The notes under the pieces are model-generated. The model searched no databases. It was not told where the DNA came from and was given only the letters and a program-made list of their open reading frames with translations. Below, one piece after another: positions 27,685 to 36,036 of a DNA stretch of 64,000 nt. Positions within the stretch are counted from its first letter, which is position 1. Every line of letters begins with the position of its first letter. A program made the translations under genes and the position numbers. This DNA is from Pseudomonas inefficax (GTDB lineage Bacteria > Pseudomonadota > Gammaproteobacteria > Pseudomonadales > Pseudomonadaceae), in NCBI RefSeq assembly GCF_900277125.1, contig NZ_OPYN01000207.1, positions 124,001-188,000 on the forward strand. The letters are read 5' to 3'.

Positions 27685-28377
27685 TCACAACGGTGGCAAC
27701 GCCCAGTTGATCGGCGCCAGCCCACGCTGCTCGAGGAAACTGTTGGCCCGGCTGAAATGCCCGCACCCCAGGAACCCACGGTAAGCCGACAACGGCGACG
27801 GATGCACCGATTTCAGCACCAGGTGCTTGGTCCCGTCGATCAGCTTCTGCTTGCTTTGCGCATGCGAGCCCCACAGCAGGAACACCACGTTCGGGCACTG
27901 CTCGCTGACCACCTGGATGATCCGGTCGGTAAAGAACTCCCAGCCCTTCTTGGCATGCGACGCGGCATTGGCGCGCTCCACGGTCATGGTCGTGTTGAGC
28001 AACAGCACGCCCTGCTCGGCCCAGCTCTGCAGGTAGCCGTGACTGGCAATCGGGATATTCAGGTCGCGCTGCAGCTCCTTGTAGATGTTGACCAGCGACG
28101 GTGGCGTTGCCACGCCCGGCTGCACCGAGAAGCACAGGCCATGCGCCTGGCCCGGCCCGTGGTAAGGGTCCTGGCCAAGGATGACCACCTTCACCTGGTC
28201 CAGCGGCGTCGAGTTGAGCGCATTGAAGATCAACGGCCCTGGCGGGTAGATCTCTTTGCCGGCGGCGTACTCGCTGCGCAGGAACTCGCGCAACTGATGC
28301 ATGTAGGGCTGGTCGAATTCGGCGCGCAACGCGGCCTTCCAGCTGGGTTCGAGTTTGATGCGATCGTCGTCAGTCAT
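27685..28377 (-). CDS. ung: uracil-DNA glycosylase
   Basis: Ung removes uracil from DNA. The 230-residue protein has the catalytic box GQDPYHGPGQAHGLCFSV with the catalytic Asp, LLLNTTMTVERANAASH, VFLLWGSHAQSK and the DNA-intercalating HPSPLSAYRGFLGCGHF. I chose ATG 28377, giving the normal family length; the longer open frame upstream reads through the divergent promoter and the hydratase gene. Confidence 0.96.
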   Translation of the reverse strand: MTDDDRIKLEPSWKAALRAEFDQPYMHQLREFLRSEYAAGKEIYPPGPLIFNALNSTPLDQVKVVILGQDPYHGPGQAHGLCFSVQPGVATPPSLVNIYKELQRDLNIPIASHGYLQSWAEQGVLLLNTTMTVERANAASHAKKGWEFFTDRIIQVVSEQCPNVVFLLWGSHAQSKQKLIDGTKHLVLKSVHPSPLSAYRGFLGCGHFSRANSFLEQRGLAPINWALPPL

Positions 28378-28503
28378 GGGGCCTTCCATAAACAATGGCG
28401 CGACACTAGGTAAGCCCTTCCCGCTTGTCAAACGATCCGACCGACGACCGGCATGTTCGGCCAGGCAAGCCATACTTGTGCGATGACTTGCGCGAGGTAG
28501 TCC

Positions 28504-29610
28504 ATGGCCATTCACTGCGAGGTACTCACCGGCGCCGATGGCGCCCGCATCGGCATCGCCACCCTGAATGCGCCCAAGGCGCTCAACGCCCTGAGCCTGC
28601 CGATGATCGAGGTATTGGGCGAACAGTTGCACGCCTGGGGGCGCGACCCGGGAATCGTCTGCGTACTGCTGCGCGGCAACGGTGCCAAGGCCTTCTGCGC
28701 CGGCGGCGATGTACGTGCGCTGGTGCAAGCCTGCCGCGACCACCCCGGCAGCGTCCCCCCGCTGGCCGCCACCTTTTTCGCCGCCGAATACCGCCTGGAC
28801 TTTGCCCTGCATACCTATCCCAAGCCGCTGCTGTGCTGGGGCCACGGGCATGTGCTGGGCGGTGGCATGGGCCTGCTGCAGGGCGCCAATGTGCGTATCG
28901 TCACACCCAGCAGTCGGCTGGCCATGCCGGAAATCAGCATCGGTCTGTATCCGGACGTGGGCGCCAGCTGGTTTCTTGCCCGGCTACCGGGCAAGCTGGG
29001 GTTGTTCCTCGGCCTGACAGGCGCGCCGATCAATGCCCGCGATGCCCTTGACCTGGGCCTGGCCGACCGCTTTCTGGGTGAGCACCAGCAAGAGGCGTTG
29101 ATCGAGGAACTGCTGCAACTGAACTGGCAGGAACAGACCGCTCTGCAACTGAATAGCCTGCTCAAGGCCGAACAGCACCGCGCCTGCGCCGAGTTGCCCG
29201 AGGCCCAGTGGCTGCCACGGCGACAGGTGATCGATCAGTTGCTCGACGTGGCCGACGCAGCCGCCGCCTGGCGTGCGCTGGAGGGGCTCAAGCACCACGG
29301 CGACCCGCTACTGGCCGCTGCTGGTCAACGGTTGCATGAGGGTTGCCCGCTGACCGCACACCTGGTGTGGGAGCAGATCCGCCGGGCACGGCACCTGTCG
29401 TTGGCGCAGGTGTTCCAGATGGAATACAGCATGAGCCTGAACTGCTGCCGCCACCCGGAGTTCAGCGAAGGCGTACGTGCGCGCTTGCTGGACAAGGACA
29501 ACCAGCCGCACTGGCACTGGCCCGATGTGGCGCAAGTGCCGGCGGCAGTGGTCGAGGCGCATTTTGCCAAGGTGTGGGAGGGGCGGCATCCGTTGGCAGA
29601 TCTGGGTTAG
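28504..29610 (+). CDS. enoyl-CoA hydratase/isomerase family, 3-hydroxyisobutyryl-CoA hydrolase-like
   Basis: This 368-residue crotonase-fold protein has the oxyanion-hole segments GAKAFCAGGDVRAL and GHGHVLGGGMGLLQGA, and the acid-rich motif MPEISIGLYPDVGASWFL. That motif and the length match 3-hydroxyisobutyryl-CoA hydrolases of valine catabolism better than plain hydratases (about 260 residues). The C-terminal half has the FQMEYSMSLNCCRHPEFSEGVRA segment typical of this subfamily. It is monocistronic and divergent from ung. Confidence 0.82.
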   Translation: MAIHCEVLTGADGARIGIATLNAPKALNALSLPMIEVLGEQLHAWGRDPGIVCVLLRGNGAKAFCAGGDVRALVQACRDHPGSVPPLAATFFAAEYRLDFALHTYPKPLLCWGHGHVLGGGMGLLQGANVRIVTPSSRLAMPEISIGLYPDVGASWFLARLPGKLGLFLGLTGAPINARDALDLGLADRFLGEHQQEALIEELLQLNWQEQTALQLNSLLKAEQHRACAELPEAQWLPRRQVIDQLLDVADAAAAWRALEGLKHHGDPLLAAAGQRLHEGCPLTAHLVWEQIRRARHLSLAQVFQMEYSMSLNCCRHPEFSEGVRARLLDKDNQPHWHWPDVAQVPAAVVEAHFAKVWEGRHPLADLG

Positions 29611-29621
29611 CTTCGAGAAGT

Positions 29622-29736
29622 TGGGGCTGCCTTGCAGCCCATCGCGACACAAGGCCGCTCCCACAGGTACAGCGATGGTTCGCATTGCTCCTGTGGGAGC
29701 GGCCTTGCGTCGCGAAAGGGGCGCAAAGCGCCCCGG
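29622..29736. repeat. REP pair, GGCCTTGTGTCGCG type with flanking hairpins
   Basis: Two inverted copies of the GGCCTTGCGTCGCG-type REP are flanked by short GC hairpins (GGGGCTGCCTTGCAGCCC; GGGGCGCAAAGCGCCCC). They lie between the convergent hydratase and lipoprotein genes. Confidence 0.88.
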
Positions 29737-29748
29737 TTTTCAGTTCAC

Positions 29749-30198
29749 CTACCGCTGCCAACTCCTCCCTTGGCCGTGCCCGCGCCGCCCGTCTCCACGC
29801 CGGTCACCATCCCCCCGCCCATTGGAATGCCAACGGTCATTCTGATAACGCTGGCTACCACCGCGATAATCATGACGATCACGATCGCGCCCATAGTCAT
29901 ACCGCTGACGGTTGCCATAGTCATTGCGCGGGTTGCCATACCACTGCTTCATCCCCGGCTGCGGATGAGACCGGTAGTGAGGCGCAGGCGCCGAGCGGTA
30001 GTAGTAGCGCGGCGCCGGCTGGTAGTAATAGCGCGGTTGCGGTGTTACGTAGTAGCGGTCATAGCGGTAATAATCAGGTGACACATAACGGTCGGAGTAG
30101 TAGTGGTCCGATCGGTAGTAGCCCCCGCTCTCGTAATACGGAACGCAGGCGGAAGTCATCAGCCCCAGCAGGGCGATCAACAGGATTCGATAGGACAT
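29749..30198 (-). CDS. Tyr/Arg-rich lipoprotein of unknown function
   Basis: This 149-residue protein has a lipoprotein signal peptide ending in the lipobox T-S-A-C. The mature part is strikingly rich in Tyr, Arg, Ser, Asp and His, with runs such as YYESGGYYRSDHYYSDRY and YRYDRYY, then a Gly/Arg/Asp-rich tail. The composition suggests an intrinsically disordered, surface-adhesive or metal-interacting protein. I chose ATG 30198, with AGGAGG immediately upstream. The low complexity limits family assignment. Confidence 0.7.
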   Translation of the reverse strand: MSYRILLIALLGLMTSACVPYYESGGYYRSDHYYSDRYVSPDYYRYDRYYVTPQPRYYYQPAPRYYYRSAPAPHYRSHPQPGMKQWYGNPRNDYGNRQRYDYGRDRDRHDYRGGSQRYQNDRWHSNGRGDGDRRGDGRRGHGQGRSWQR

Positions 30199-30341
30199 GG
30201 CGGCCTCCTGGACCGCTGGAGTGCCCGAACAGCGGCGCTGGCGAGCGTCGACGCGAAATGCGATCATCGACATTGAATAAGACAGTGCCGCCAAGGTGCA
30301 GTGCCATTTCCGCAATAATTTGATACAGGTGAGCGGCAGCC

Positions 30342-30554
30342 ATGCCCGACAACCAGCACTGCCCTGCTTGCGGCGCCCTCAACCAGTGCAGCCTGGCCGA
30401 CCCGCGTCGGGCTACGCAGGAATGCTGGTGTTACAGCGTGACCATCGACCCTGCCGTGCTCAAGGCCCTGCCCGCCGAACTGCGCGATAAAGCCTGCCTG
30501 TGCCCTCGCTGCGCCGCCGTCGAACAACAACTTGGCTCCCCCGCTTCCCACTGA
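30342..30554 (+). CDS. Cys-rich CWC-family small protein
   Basis: This 70-residue protein has CPAC (7-10), a CWC motif (about 28-30) and CLCPRC (about 52-57), seven or eight cysteines arranged as a small zinc-binding fold. The ECWC pattern identifies the cysteine-rich CWC family. It is 9 bases before the pseudouridine synthase gene and likely in its operon. The function is unknown; binding to RNA or to the neighbouring enzyme is only a guess. Confidence 0.78.
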   Translation: MPDNQHCPACGALNQCSLADPRRATQECWCYSVTIDPAVLKALPAELRDKACLCPRCAAVEQQLGSPASH

Positions 30555-30563
30555 CCGTCTGTC

Positions 30564-31256
30564 ATGCGCCTCGACCGTTTCCTCGCCAACCTGCCCAGCC
30601 ACAACCGTCAGCAAGTCCGGCTCATGCTCGCGCAACGCCGTGTGCGGGTGGATGGCCAGGTTGTCAGCGACCCACTGGCCGAAGTGCGCGAATTCAGCCG
30701 CGTGGAGCTGGACGACCAGCTGCTGCAGGCAGGCCGCCCGGCGCGCTACCTGATGTTGCACAAGCCCGCAGGCTGCGTCAGCGCCACTCAGGACCCGCAA
30801 CACCGCACCGTGCTCGACTTGCTGCCAGCCGCGTTGCGTGAGGGCCTGCACATTGCCGGGCGGCTGGACTTCAACACCACCGGCCTGATGATCCTGACCA
30901 ACGATGGCCAATGGTCACGGCGGCTTACCCAGCCAGCCACCAAGCTGCCCAAGCACTATCTGGTGGAAACCGAGGACGAGATTGGCGAGCACTATGTGGC
31001 CAGGTTCCTCGAAGGTTTCTACTTCGCCTTCGAAGACCTCACCACCCTGCCCGCCCAGCTGGACATCCTCGGGCCGCGCCAGGCGCGGCTGGCGATCGTC
31101 GAAGGGCGCTATCACCAGGTGAAGCGTATGTTCGGCCATTTCAACAACAAAGTGGTGGGGTTGCATCGGGAGAGCATGGGGGCGATCCGGCTGGACCCGG
31201 GGTTGGCACCGGGGGCGTTTCGTGAGCTGACGGCGGATGAAATAGCGACAGTCTAG
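30564..31256 (+). CDS. RsuA-family 16S rRNA pseudouridine synthase
   Basis: This 230-residue enzyme has an N-terminal S4 RNA-binding domain (MRLDRFLANLPSHNRQQVRLMLAQRRVRVDGQ) and a catalytic domain with GRLDFNTTGLMILTNDG, which contains the catalytic Asp. The KHYLVE, KMFGHFNNKV and LHRESMGAIRL segments match RsuA, which makes pseudouridine 516 in 16S rRNA. RluE/RluF-like specificity cannot be excluded from sequence alone. Confidence 0.85.
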   Translation: MRLDRFLANLPSHNRQQVRLMLAQRRVRVDGQVVSDPLAEVREFSRVELDDQLLQAGRPARYLMLHKPAGCVSATQDPQHRTVLDLLPAALREGLHIAGRLDFNTTGLMILTNDGQWSRRLTQPATKLPKHYLVETEDEIGEHYVARFLEGFYFAFEDLTTLPAQLDILGPRQARLAIVEGRYHQVKRMFGHFNNKVVGLHRESMGAIRLDPGLAPGAFRELTADEIATV

Positions 31257-31261
31257 TCAGA

Positions 31262-31369
31262 CTGTTCCGGCCTCTTCGCGGGTAAACCCGCTCCCACAGG
31301 TGCTCCATTGCCCTTGCAAGCGGCACGGTCCCTGTGGGAGCGGGTTTACCCGCGAAGAGGCCGGAACAG
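31262..31369. repeat. REP pair, GCGGGTAAACCCGC type
   Basis: A nearly perfect inverted pair (CTGTTCCGGCCTCTTCGCGG ... complement to CCGGAACAG) lies directly after the pseudouridine synthase gene. The remaining 335 bases before phaG hold no gene that I can support. Confidence 0.9.
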
Positions 31370-31464
31370 ACATTTCAGGGTCGTCATACGACCGCTCAGC
31401 GACAAAAGTCACATTTTCCCCCGAACGGCACTTGCGGGATACCCGACCCACTGCTTGAATCCAA

Positions 31465-31500
31465 ATCGTCAGTCCGCATGTGACTACCAAGTCACGATTG
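31465..31500 (+). promoter_or_regulatory. nested palindromes upstream of phaG
   Basis: GTGACT-ACCA-AGTCAC (31480-31495) is a perfect 6-bp inverted repeat. It lies inside a wider AATCGT...ACGATT symmetry and next to a related half-site (GTCAGT). It lies about 210 bases upstream of the phaG ATG, so it could be a distal operator; this is a weak inference. Confidence 0.3.
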
Positions 31501-31704
31501 CGCTCGAAGACACTTTTTGCCGGCCACCCAGGGCCTCGATGCCTTGGGGCACGGCAAATTGCCCGCCAAAAACAATACCGTCGACGCAAGCGCCAAGGAT
31601 CGACACAGGGCCCACCGGTTTCTCTTCAGGCAAATGCCTACCTGTCATAAAGAACGTGCACCCTAGGTGACGCGAATACCCTTTTTGCGCCAGGAGTCGA
31701 TGAC

Positions 31705-32592
31705 ATGAGGCCAGAAATCGCTGTACTTGATATCCAAGGTCAGTATCGGGTTTACACGGAGTTCTATCGCGCGGATGCGGCCGAGAATACGATCATCCTG
31801 ATCAACGGCTCGCTGGCCACCACGGCCTCGTTCGCCCAGACGGTACGTAACCTGCACCCGCAGTTCAACGTAGTGCTGTTCGACCAGCCATACGCCGGCA
31901 AATCCAAGCCGCACAATCGCCAGGAACGCTTTATCAGCAAGGAGACCGAAGCGCATATTCTCCTGGAGCTGATCGAGCACTTCCAGGCAGACCACGTGAT
32001 GTCGTTCTCGTGGGGTGGCGCAAGTACGCTGCTGGCGCTGGCGCACCAGCCGCGGGGCGTGAAGAAGGCAGTGGTGAGTTCTTTCTCGCCGGTGATCAAC
32101 GAACCGATGCGCGACTACCTGGACCGCGGTTGCCAGTACCTGGCCGCCTGCGACCGCTATCAGGTCGGCAACCTGGTCAACGACACCATCGGCAAGCACC
32201 TGCCGTCACTGTTCAAGCGTTTCAACTACCGCCACGTCAGCAGCCTGGACAGCCACGAGTACGCGCAGATGCACTTCCATATCAACGAGGTGCTGCAACA
32301 TGACCTGGAGCGGGCGCTGAATGGTGCACGCAATATCGACATCCCGGTGCTGTTCATCAACGGCGACCGCGACGAGTACACCACGGCCGAGGATGCGCGG
32401 CAGTTCAGCAAGCATGTGGGCCGCAGCCACTTCAGCGTGATCCGCGATGCAGGCCACTTCCTTGACATGGAGAACAAGACCGCTTGCGAGGACACCCGCA
32501 GCGTCATGCTGGGGTTCCTGAAGCCAACCGTGCGTGAGCCTCGTCAACGTTACCAGCACGTACAACAGGGGCAGCATGCATTGGCCATCTGA
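31705..32592 (+). CDS. phaG: PhaG, (R)-3-hydroxyacyl-ACP:CoA transacylase / thioesterase
   Basis: PhaG diverts (R)-3-hydroxyacyl groups from fatty-acid synthesis toward medium-chain PHA monomers; later work describes it as a thioesterase. The 295-residue alpha/beta hydrolase begins MRPEIAVLDIQGQYRVYTEF and has the oxyanion region LINGSLATTASFAQ, nucleophile elbow SFSWGGAS, and the catalytic Asp/His region NGDRDEYTT and DAGHFLDMENK. It is virtually the P. putida PhaG as I remember it. It stands alone, far from the phaC cluster. Confidence 0.95.
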   Translation: MRPEIAVLDIQGQYRVYTEFYRADAAENTIILINGSLATTASFAQTVRNLHPQFNVVLFDQPYAGKSKPHNRQERFISKETEAHILLELIEHFQADHVMSFSWGGASTLLALAHQPRGVKKAVVSSFSPVINEPMRDYLDRGCQYLAACDRYQVGNLVNDTIGKHLPSLFKRFNYRHVSSLDSHEYAQMHFHINEVLQHDLERALNGARNIDIPVLFINGDRDEYTTAEDARQFSKHVGRSHFSVIRDAGHFLDMENKTACEDTRSVMLGFLKPTVREPRQRYQHVQQGQHALAI

Positions 32593-32703
32593 GCAGCTCG
32601 GCGTCCTGTGGCTGAACCCCGCAAGCCATTGGGCGCCGACAAGCTTTTTTATAACTTGGGCTTCTAATTCGTTGAAGGTTCTGGTAAAAAGTGCTGCGCA
32701 AAC

Positions 32704-32777
32704 GCGGGTATAGTTTAGTGGCAAAACGAAAGCTTCCCAAGCTTTAGTTGAGGGTTCGATTCCCTCTACCCGCTCCA
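32704..32777 (+). tRNA. tRNA-Gly (anticodon CCC)
   Basis: The 74-base gene includes an encoded CCA end. The acceptor stem is GCGGGTA/TACCCGC, the D arm carries AGTTTAGTGGCAAAAC, the anticodon stem is AAAGC/GCTTT with loop TTCCCAA (anticodon CCC at 32736-32738), and the T arm is GAGGG-TTCGATT-CCCTC. It decodes GGG. A terminator follows at 32821. Confidence 0.96.
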
Positions 32778-32820
32778 CATCGCATTCCCGCATGGCGTTC
32801 CCGTAACGTCATCGCTGTCA

Positions 32821-32843
32821 AAAGGAGCCCAGGCTCCTTTTTT
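32821..32843 (+). terminator. Rho-independent terminator after tRNA-Gly
   Basis: An 8-bp stem (AAAGGAGC/GCTCCTTT) with a CCAG loop is followed by further T residues. It ends the tRNA transcript before the SulP gene. Confidence 0.8.
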
Positions 32844-32941
32844 CGTTTCTCCCCTTCCCTTTGACCTGCCCCATGGCCATTTGCCTGCCGATCCGCTTCA
32901 ATGCCTGGATGGATTCGTGAAGCATTTCGAAAGGACGACGC

Positions 32942-34648
32942 ATGTTTCTCTCCCGCTGGCTACCGGGCCTTGCCAACCTGTTGCATTACCGCCGCGAGTG
33001 GTTCCACGCCGACCTGCAGGCCGGCCTTTCGGTGGCGGCGATCCAGATCCCCATTGCCATCGCCTACGCGCAGATCGTCGGCCTGCCGCCGCAGTACGGC
33101 CTGTACGCCTGTGTGCTGCCGATGATGGTCTACGCCCTGATCGGCAGCTCGCGCCAGCTGATGGTCGGCCCAGACGCCGCCACCTGCGCGATGATCGCCG
33201 GCGCCGTGGCGCCGTTGGCCCTGGGCGAGCCGCACCGGATTGCCGAACTGTCGGTAATCGTCACCTTGCTGGTCGGGGTAATGCTGATCGCGGCCGGTGT
33301 GGCCCGGGCCGGGTTCATCGCCAGCTTCTTCTCGCGGCCGATCCTGATCGGCTATCTCAACGGTATCGGCCTGAGCCTGATCGCCGGGCAGTTGTCCAAG
33401 GTAGTGGGGTTCAAGATCGAGGGTGACGGCTTCATCCTCAGCCTGATCAACTTCTTCCAGCGCCTGGGCGAAATCCACTGGGTGACGCTGCTCATCGGCC
33501 TCGCCGCACTGGGCCTGCTGATCTGGCTGCCACGGCGCTACCCGCGCCTGCCTGCGGCACTAACGGTAGTGGCGCTGTTCATGCTGCTGGTCGGTCTGTT
33601 CGGCCTCGACCGCTTCGGCGTCGCCATTCTCGGTCCGGTACCTGCCGGCATCCCGCAGCTGGCCTGGCCACACAGTAACCTGGCAGAAATGAAAAGCCTG
33701 CTGCGCGACGCCCTGGGTATCGCCACCGTCAGTTTCTGCAGCGCCATGCTTACCGCACGCAGCTTTGCCGCCCGGCACGGCTATGCGATCAACGCCAACC
33801 ACGAGTTCGTCGCCCTGGGCGTAAGCAACCTGGCTGCCGGAGTTTCCCAGGGCTTTGCCATCAGCGGCGCAGATTCGCGCACTGCGGTCAACGACATGGT
33901 CGGTGGCAAGAGCCAGCTGGTAGGCATCATCGCCGCGCTGGTCATCGCCCTGATCCTGCTGTTCTTCACCGCGCCGATGGCGTGGATCCCGCAGGCCGCG
34001 CTGGGCGCCGTGCTGTTGATGGCCGGCTGGGGGCTGATCGACATCAAGTCGCTGGGGCACATTCGCCGCCTGAGCCGCTTCGAGTTCTGGCTGTGCCTGC
34101 TGACCACGGTCGCCGTGCTGAGCCTGGGCGTGCTGCCCGGCATCGTGTTTGCCGTGACCCTGGCGATCCTGCGCCTGCTGTACAGCATCTATCAGCCCAC
34201 CGACGCGGTGCTGGGCTGGCTACCGGGCACAGAAGGCCAGGTGGACATTCGCAAACACAAGGATGCCCGCACCGTGCCAGGTCTGGTGGTGTACCGCTTC
34301 GATGACGCGATCCTGTTCTTCAACGCCGACTACTTCAAGATGCGCCTACTCGAAGCCGTGCAGAGCCAGGATCAACCCAAGGCGGTGCTGTTCGATGCCG
34401 AAGCGGTAACCAGCATCGACGTCAGCGGCATCGCCGCCCTGCGCGAAGTGCGCGACACCCTGGCGGCCCAAGGTATCAACTTCTCCATCGCCCGCGCCCG
34501 CGGTACCTTTCTGCGCATGCTGGTGCGCTCGGGGATGGCCCGGGAGATGGAAGACAAACTGCTGTTCGGCTCGGTACGGGCGGGCATCCGTGCGTATCGG
34601 GTGTGGCGTAACAGGAGTCGCAGCGCGAAGGTAGCTGGGGAAGGTTGA
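32942..34648 (+). CDS. SulP-family anion transporter with STAS domain
   Basis: This 568-residue inner-membrane protein has about 12 helices in the 7+7 inverted-repeat SulP fold. The N-terminal signature is DLQAGLSVAAIQIPIAIAYAQIVGLPPQYGLYA, with AVNDMVGGKSQLVGI later on. A cytoplasmic STAS domain (about 445-550) carries VLFDAEAVTSIDVSGIAALREVRDTL. Substrates in the family include sulfate, bicarbonate and dicarboxylates; none can be chosen here. The gene is monocistronic. Confidence 0.9.
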   Translation: MFLSRWLPGLANLLHYRREWFHADLQAGLSVAAIQIPIAIAYAQIVGLPPQYGLYACVLPMMVYALIGSSRQLMVGPDAATCAMIAGAVAPLALGEPHRIAELSVIVTLLVGVMLIAAGVARAGFIASFFSRPILIGYLNGIGLSLIAGQLSKVVGFKIEGDGFILSLINFFQRLGEIHWVTLLIGLAALGLLIWLPRRYPRLPAALTVVALFMLLVGLFGLDRFGVAILGPVPAGIPQLAWPHSNLAEMKSLLRDALGIATVSFCSAMLTARSFAARHGYAINANHEFVALGVSNLAAGVSQGFAISGADSRTAVNDMVGGKSQLVGIIAALVIALILLFFTAPMAWIPQAALGAVLLMAGWGLIDIKSLGHIRRLSRFEFWLCLLTTVAVLSLGVLPGIVFAVTLAILRLLYSIYQPTDAVLGWLPGTEGQVDIRKHKDARTVPGLVVYRFDDAILFFNADYFKMRLLEAVQSQDQPKAVLFDAEAVTSIDVSGIAALREVRDTLAAQGINFSIARARGTFLRMLVRSGMAREMEDKLLFGSVRAGIRAYRVWRNRSRSAKVAGEG

Positions 34649-34671
34649 AGAGGTGCATTGTTGCCGCTGGC

Positions 34672-34759
34672 CCTATCGCCGGCAAGCCAGCTCCCACAGG
34701 TATTGCACTGCCCTCAAGACCTGCGGTGAACTTGTGGGAGCTGGCTTGCCGGCGATAGG
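34672..34759. repeat. REP pair, GCCGGCAAGCCAGC type
   Basis: Inverted copies of a divergent REP variant (CCTATCGCCGGCAAGCCAGC and complement) keep the CTCCCACAGG module. They lie between the SulP and DUF4917 genes, which run in the same direction. Confidence 0.88.
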
Positions 34760-34863
34760 ATCAGTACAGGCTTCACCAAGCAGTTGCCTGGATACAACCC
34801 TCGAACACCTTGCATGACATGCTAAAGTCGCCCCCGTTCCCGCTCCACCCAACGGACCCCAGC

Positions 34864-35871
34864 ATGCCCGCATTAGACGCCACCCTCACCCCTTGGCCAG
34901 AACTCGCCGCCTGCCACCCTTGCGACGCGCTGCTGCTGGGCAACGGCGCCAGCCGCGCGCTGTGGAAGCCGTTCGGCTACTTCTCGCTGTTCGAGGAAGC
35001 GCAACGTGCCGGTCGCAAGAAAGGCCTGGCCGTCAGCGACCAGGCACTGTTCAAGTCGCTGGGCACGGAGCTGTTCGAGCCGGTGCTCAGCGCCCTCAAC
35101 ACCACCGTGCGCAGCAACGCCGCGCTGGCCATCAACTCCACCGCGCCGCTGAACCGCTACTACTCGATCAAGGAAGCGCTGATACACGCCATACGTACGG
35201 TGCACCTGCCGTGGCGCCTCATGCCGGCCGTCACCCTGGCAACCCTCAACCAGGCCCTGCGCGGCTACCGCAGCGTCTACACCAGCAACTACGACCTGCT
35301 GCTACCGTGGGCCGTGCAACACGCTCCGCACGGCTTCGCCGAACTGTTCGACGAGCAAGGTTTCTTCGACGTGCGCCGCACCAGTGCCGAAGGCACCCGG
35401 GTGCTGCACCTGCATGGCGGCCTGCACCTGCTCAAGCTGCCCGACGGCACCACCCGCCAACGCAGCGCCGACAGCGCCGAACTGCTCGATGGTTTTGCCG
35501 TGAACATCCCGGGTGAAGTGCCGCTGTTCGTCAACGAAGACCGCAGCGACGAGAAACTGCGCGCCATCCGCAACTCGGATTACCTGGGCTGGTGCCTGGG
35601 GCAGCTGGCGCAGGAAAGCCAGGGGCTATGCCTGTTCGGGCAGCACCTGGACAGCAGTGACCAGCACCTGCTCGAAGCCATCCGACAGGCCCGGCCGAAG
35701 CATCTGTCGATTGCCATCAGGCCGTTGAGCGAGGCATCGGTGATCAACCAGAAGCAGCATTTTGTCGATAGGTTCGGGGATATGCCGGGGACGGTACTGC
35801 ACTTCTTTGATGCCAGTACGCATCCGTTGGGGCAAGCAGCGTTGGCTATTGAGGTGCCAACTCGCACCTGA
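34864..35871 (+). CDS. SIR2-like DUF4917-family protein
   Basis: This cytoplasmic protein of about 335 residues has three motifs in the order of a SIR2/Rossmann NAD-binding fold: LLLGNGAS (23-30), YTSNYDLLL (139-147) and LHLHGGLH (181-188). The C-terminal segment GLCLFGQHLDSSDQHLLEAI resembles the last SIR2-like strand and helix. Similar SIR2-like domains occur in NAD-depleting anti-phage proteins, but here there is no partner gene. I chose ATG 34864; a TTG at 34810 would add 18 residues. The function is unknown. Confidence 0.65.
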   Translation: MPALDATLTPWPELAACHPCDALLLGNGASRALWKPFGYFSLFEEAQRAGRKKGLAVSDQALFKSLGTELFEPVLSALNTTVRSNAALAINSTAPLNRYYSIKEALIHAIRTVHLPWRLMPAVTLATLNQALRGYRSVYTSNYDLLLPWAVQHAPHGFAELFDEQGFFDVRRTSAEGTRVLHLHGGLHLLKLPDGTTRQRSADSAELLDGFAVNIPGEVPLFVNEDRSDEKLRAIRNSDYLGWCLGQLAQESQGLCLFGQHLDSSDQHLLEAIRQARPKHLSIAIRPLSEASVINQKQHFVDRFGDMPGTVLHFFDASTHPLGQAALAIEVPTRT

Positions 35872-35889
35872 CCGAATAACGCGGTCAGC

Positions 35890-36006
35890 TGTAGGAGCGG
35901 CCTTGTGTCGCGAAAGGGCTGCGAAGCAGCCCCAGGACCCCAGCGCAGATGCACAAATTGTTGGGGCTGCTTCGCAGCCCTTTCGCGACACAAGGCCGCT
36001 CCTACA
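35890..36006. repeat. REP pair, GGCCTTGTGTCGCG type
   Basis: An inverted pair with TGTAGGAGCGGCC/GGCCGCTCCTACA ends has internal GGGGCTGC hairpins. It lies between the convergent DUF4917 gene and the end of the tad operon. Confidence 0.88.
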
Positions 36007-36036
36007 AGAGCCAGCCCGTTGAACCAACCGTATGCA

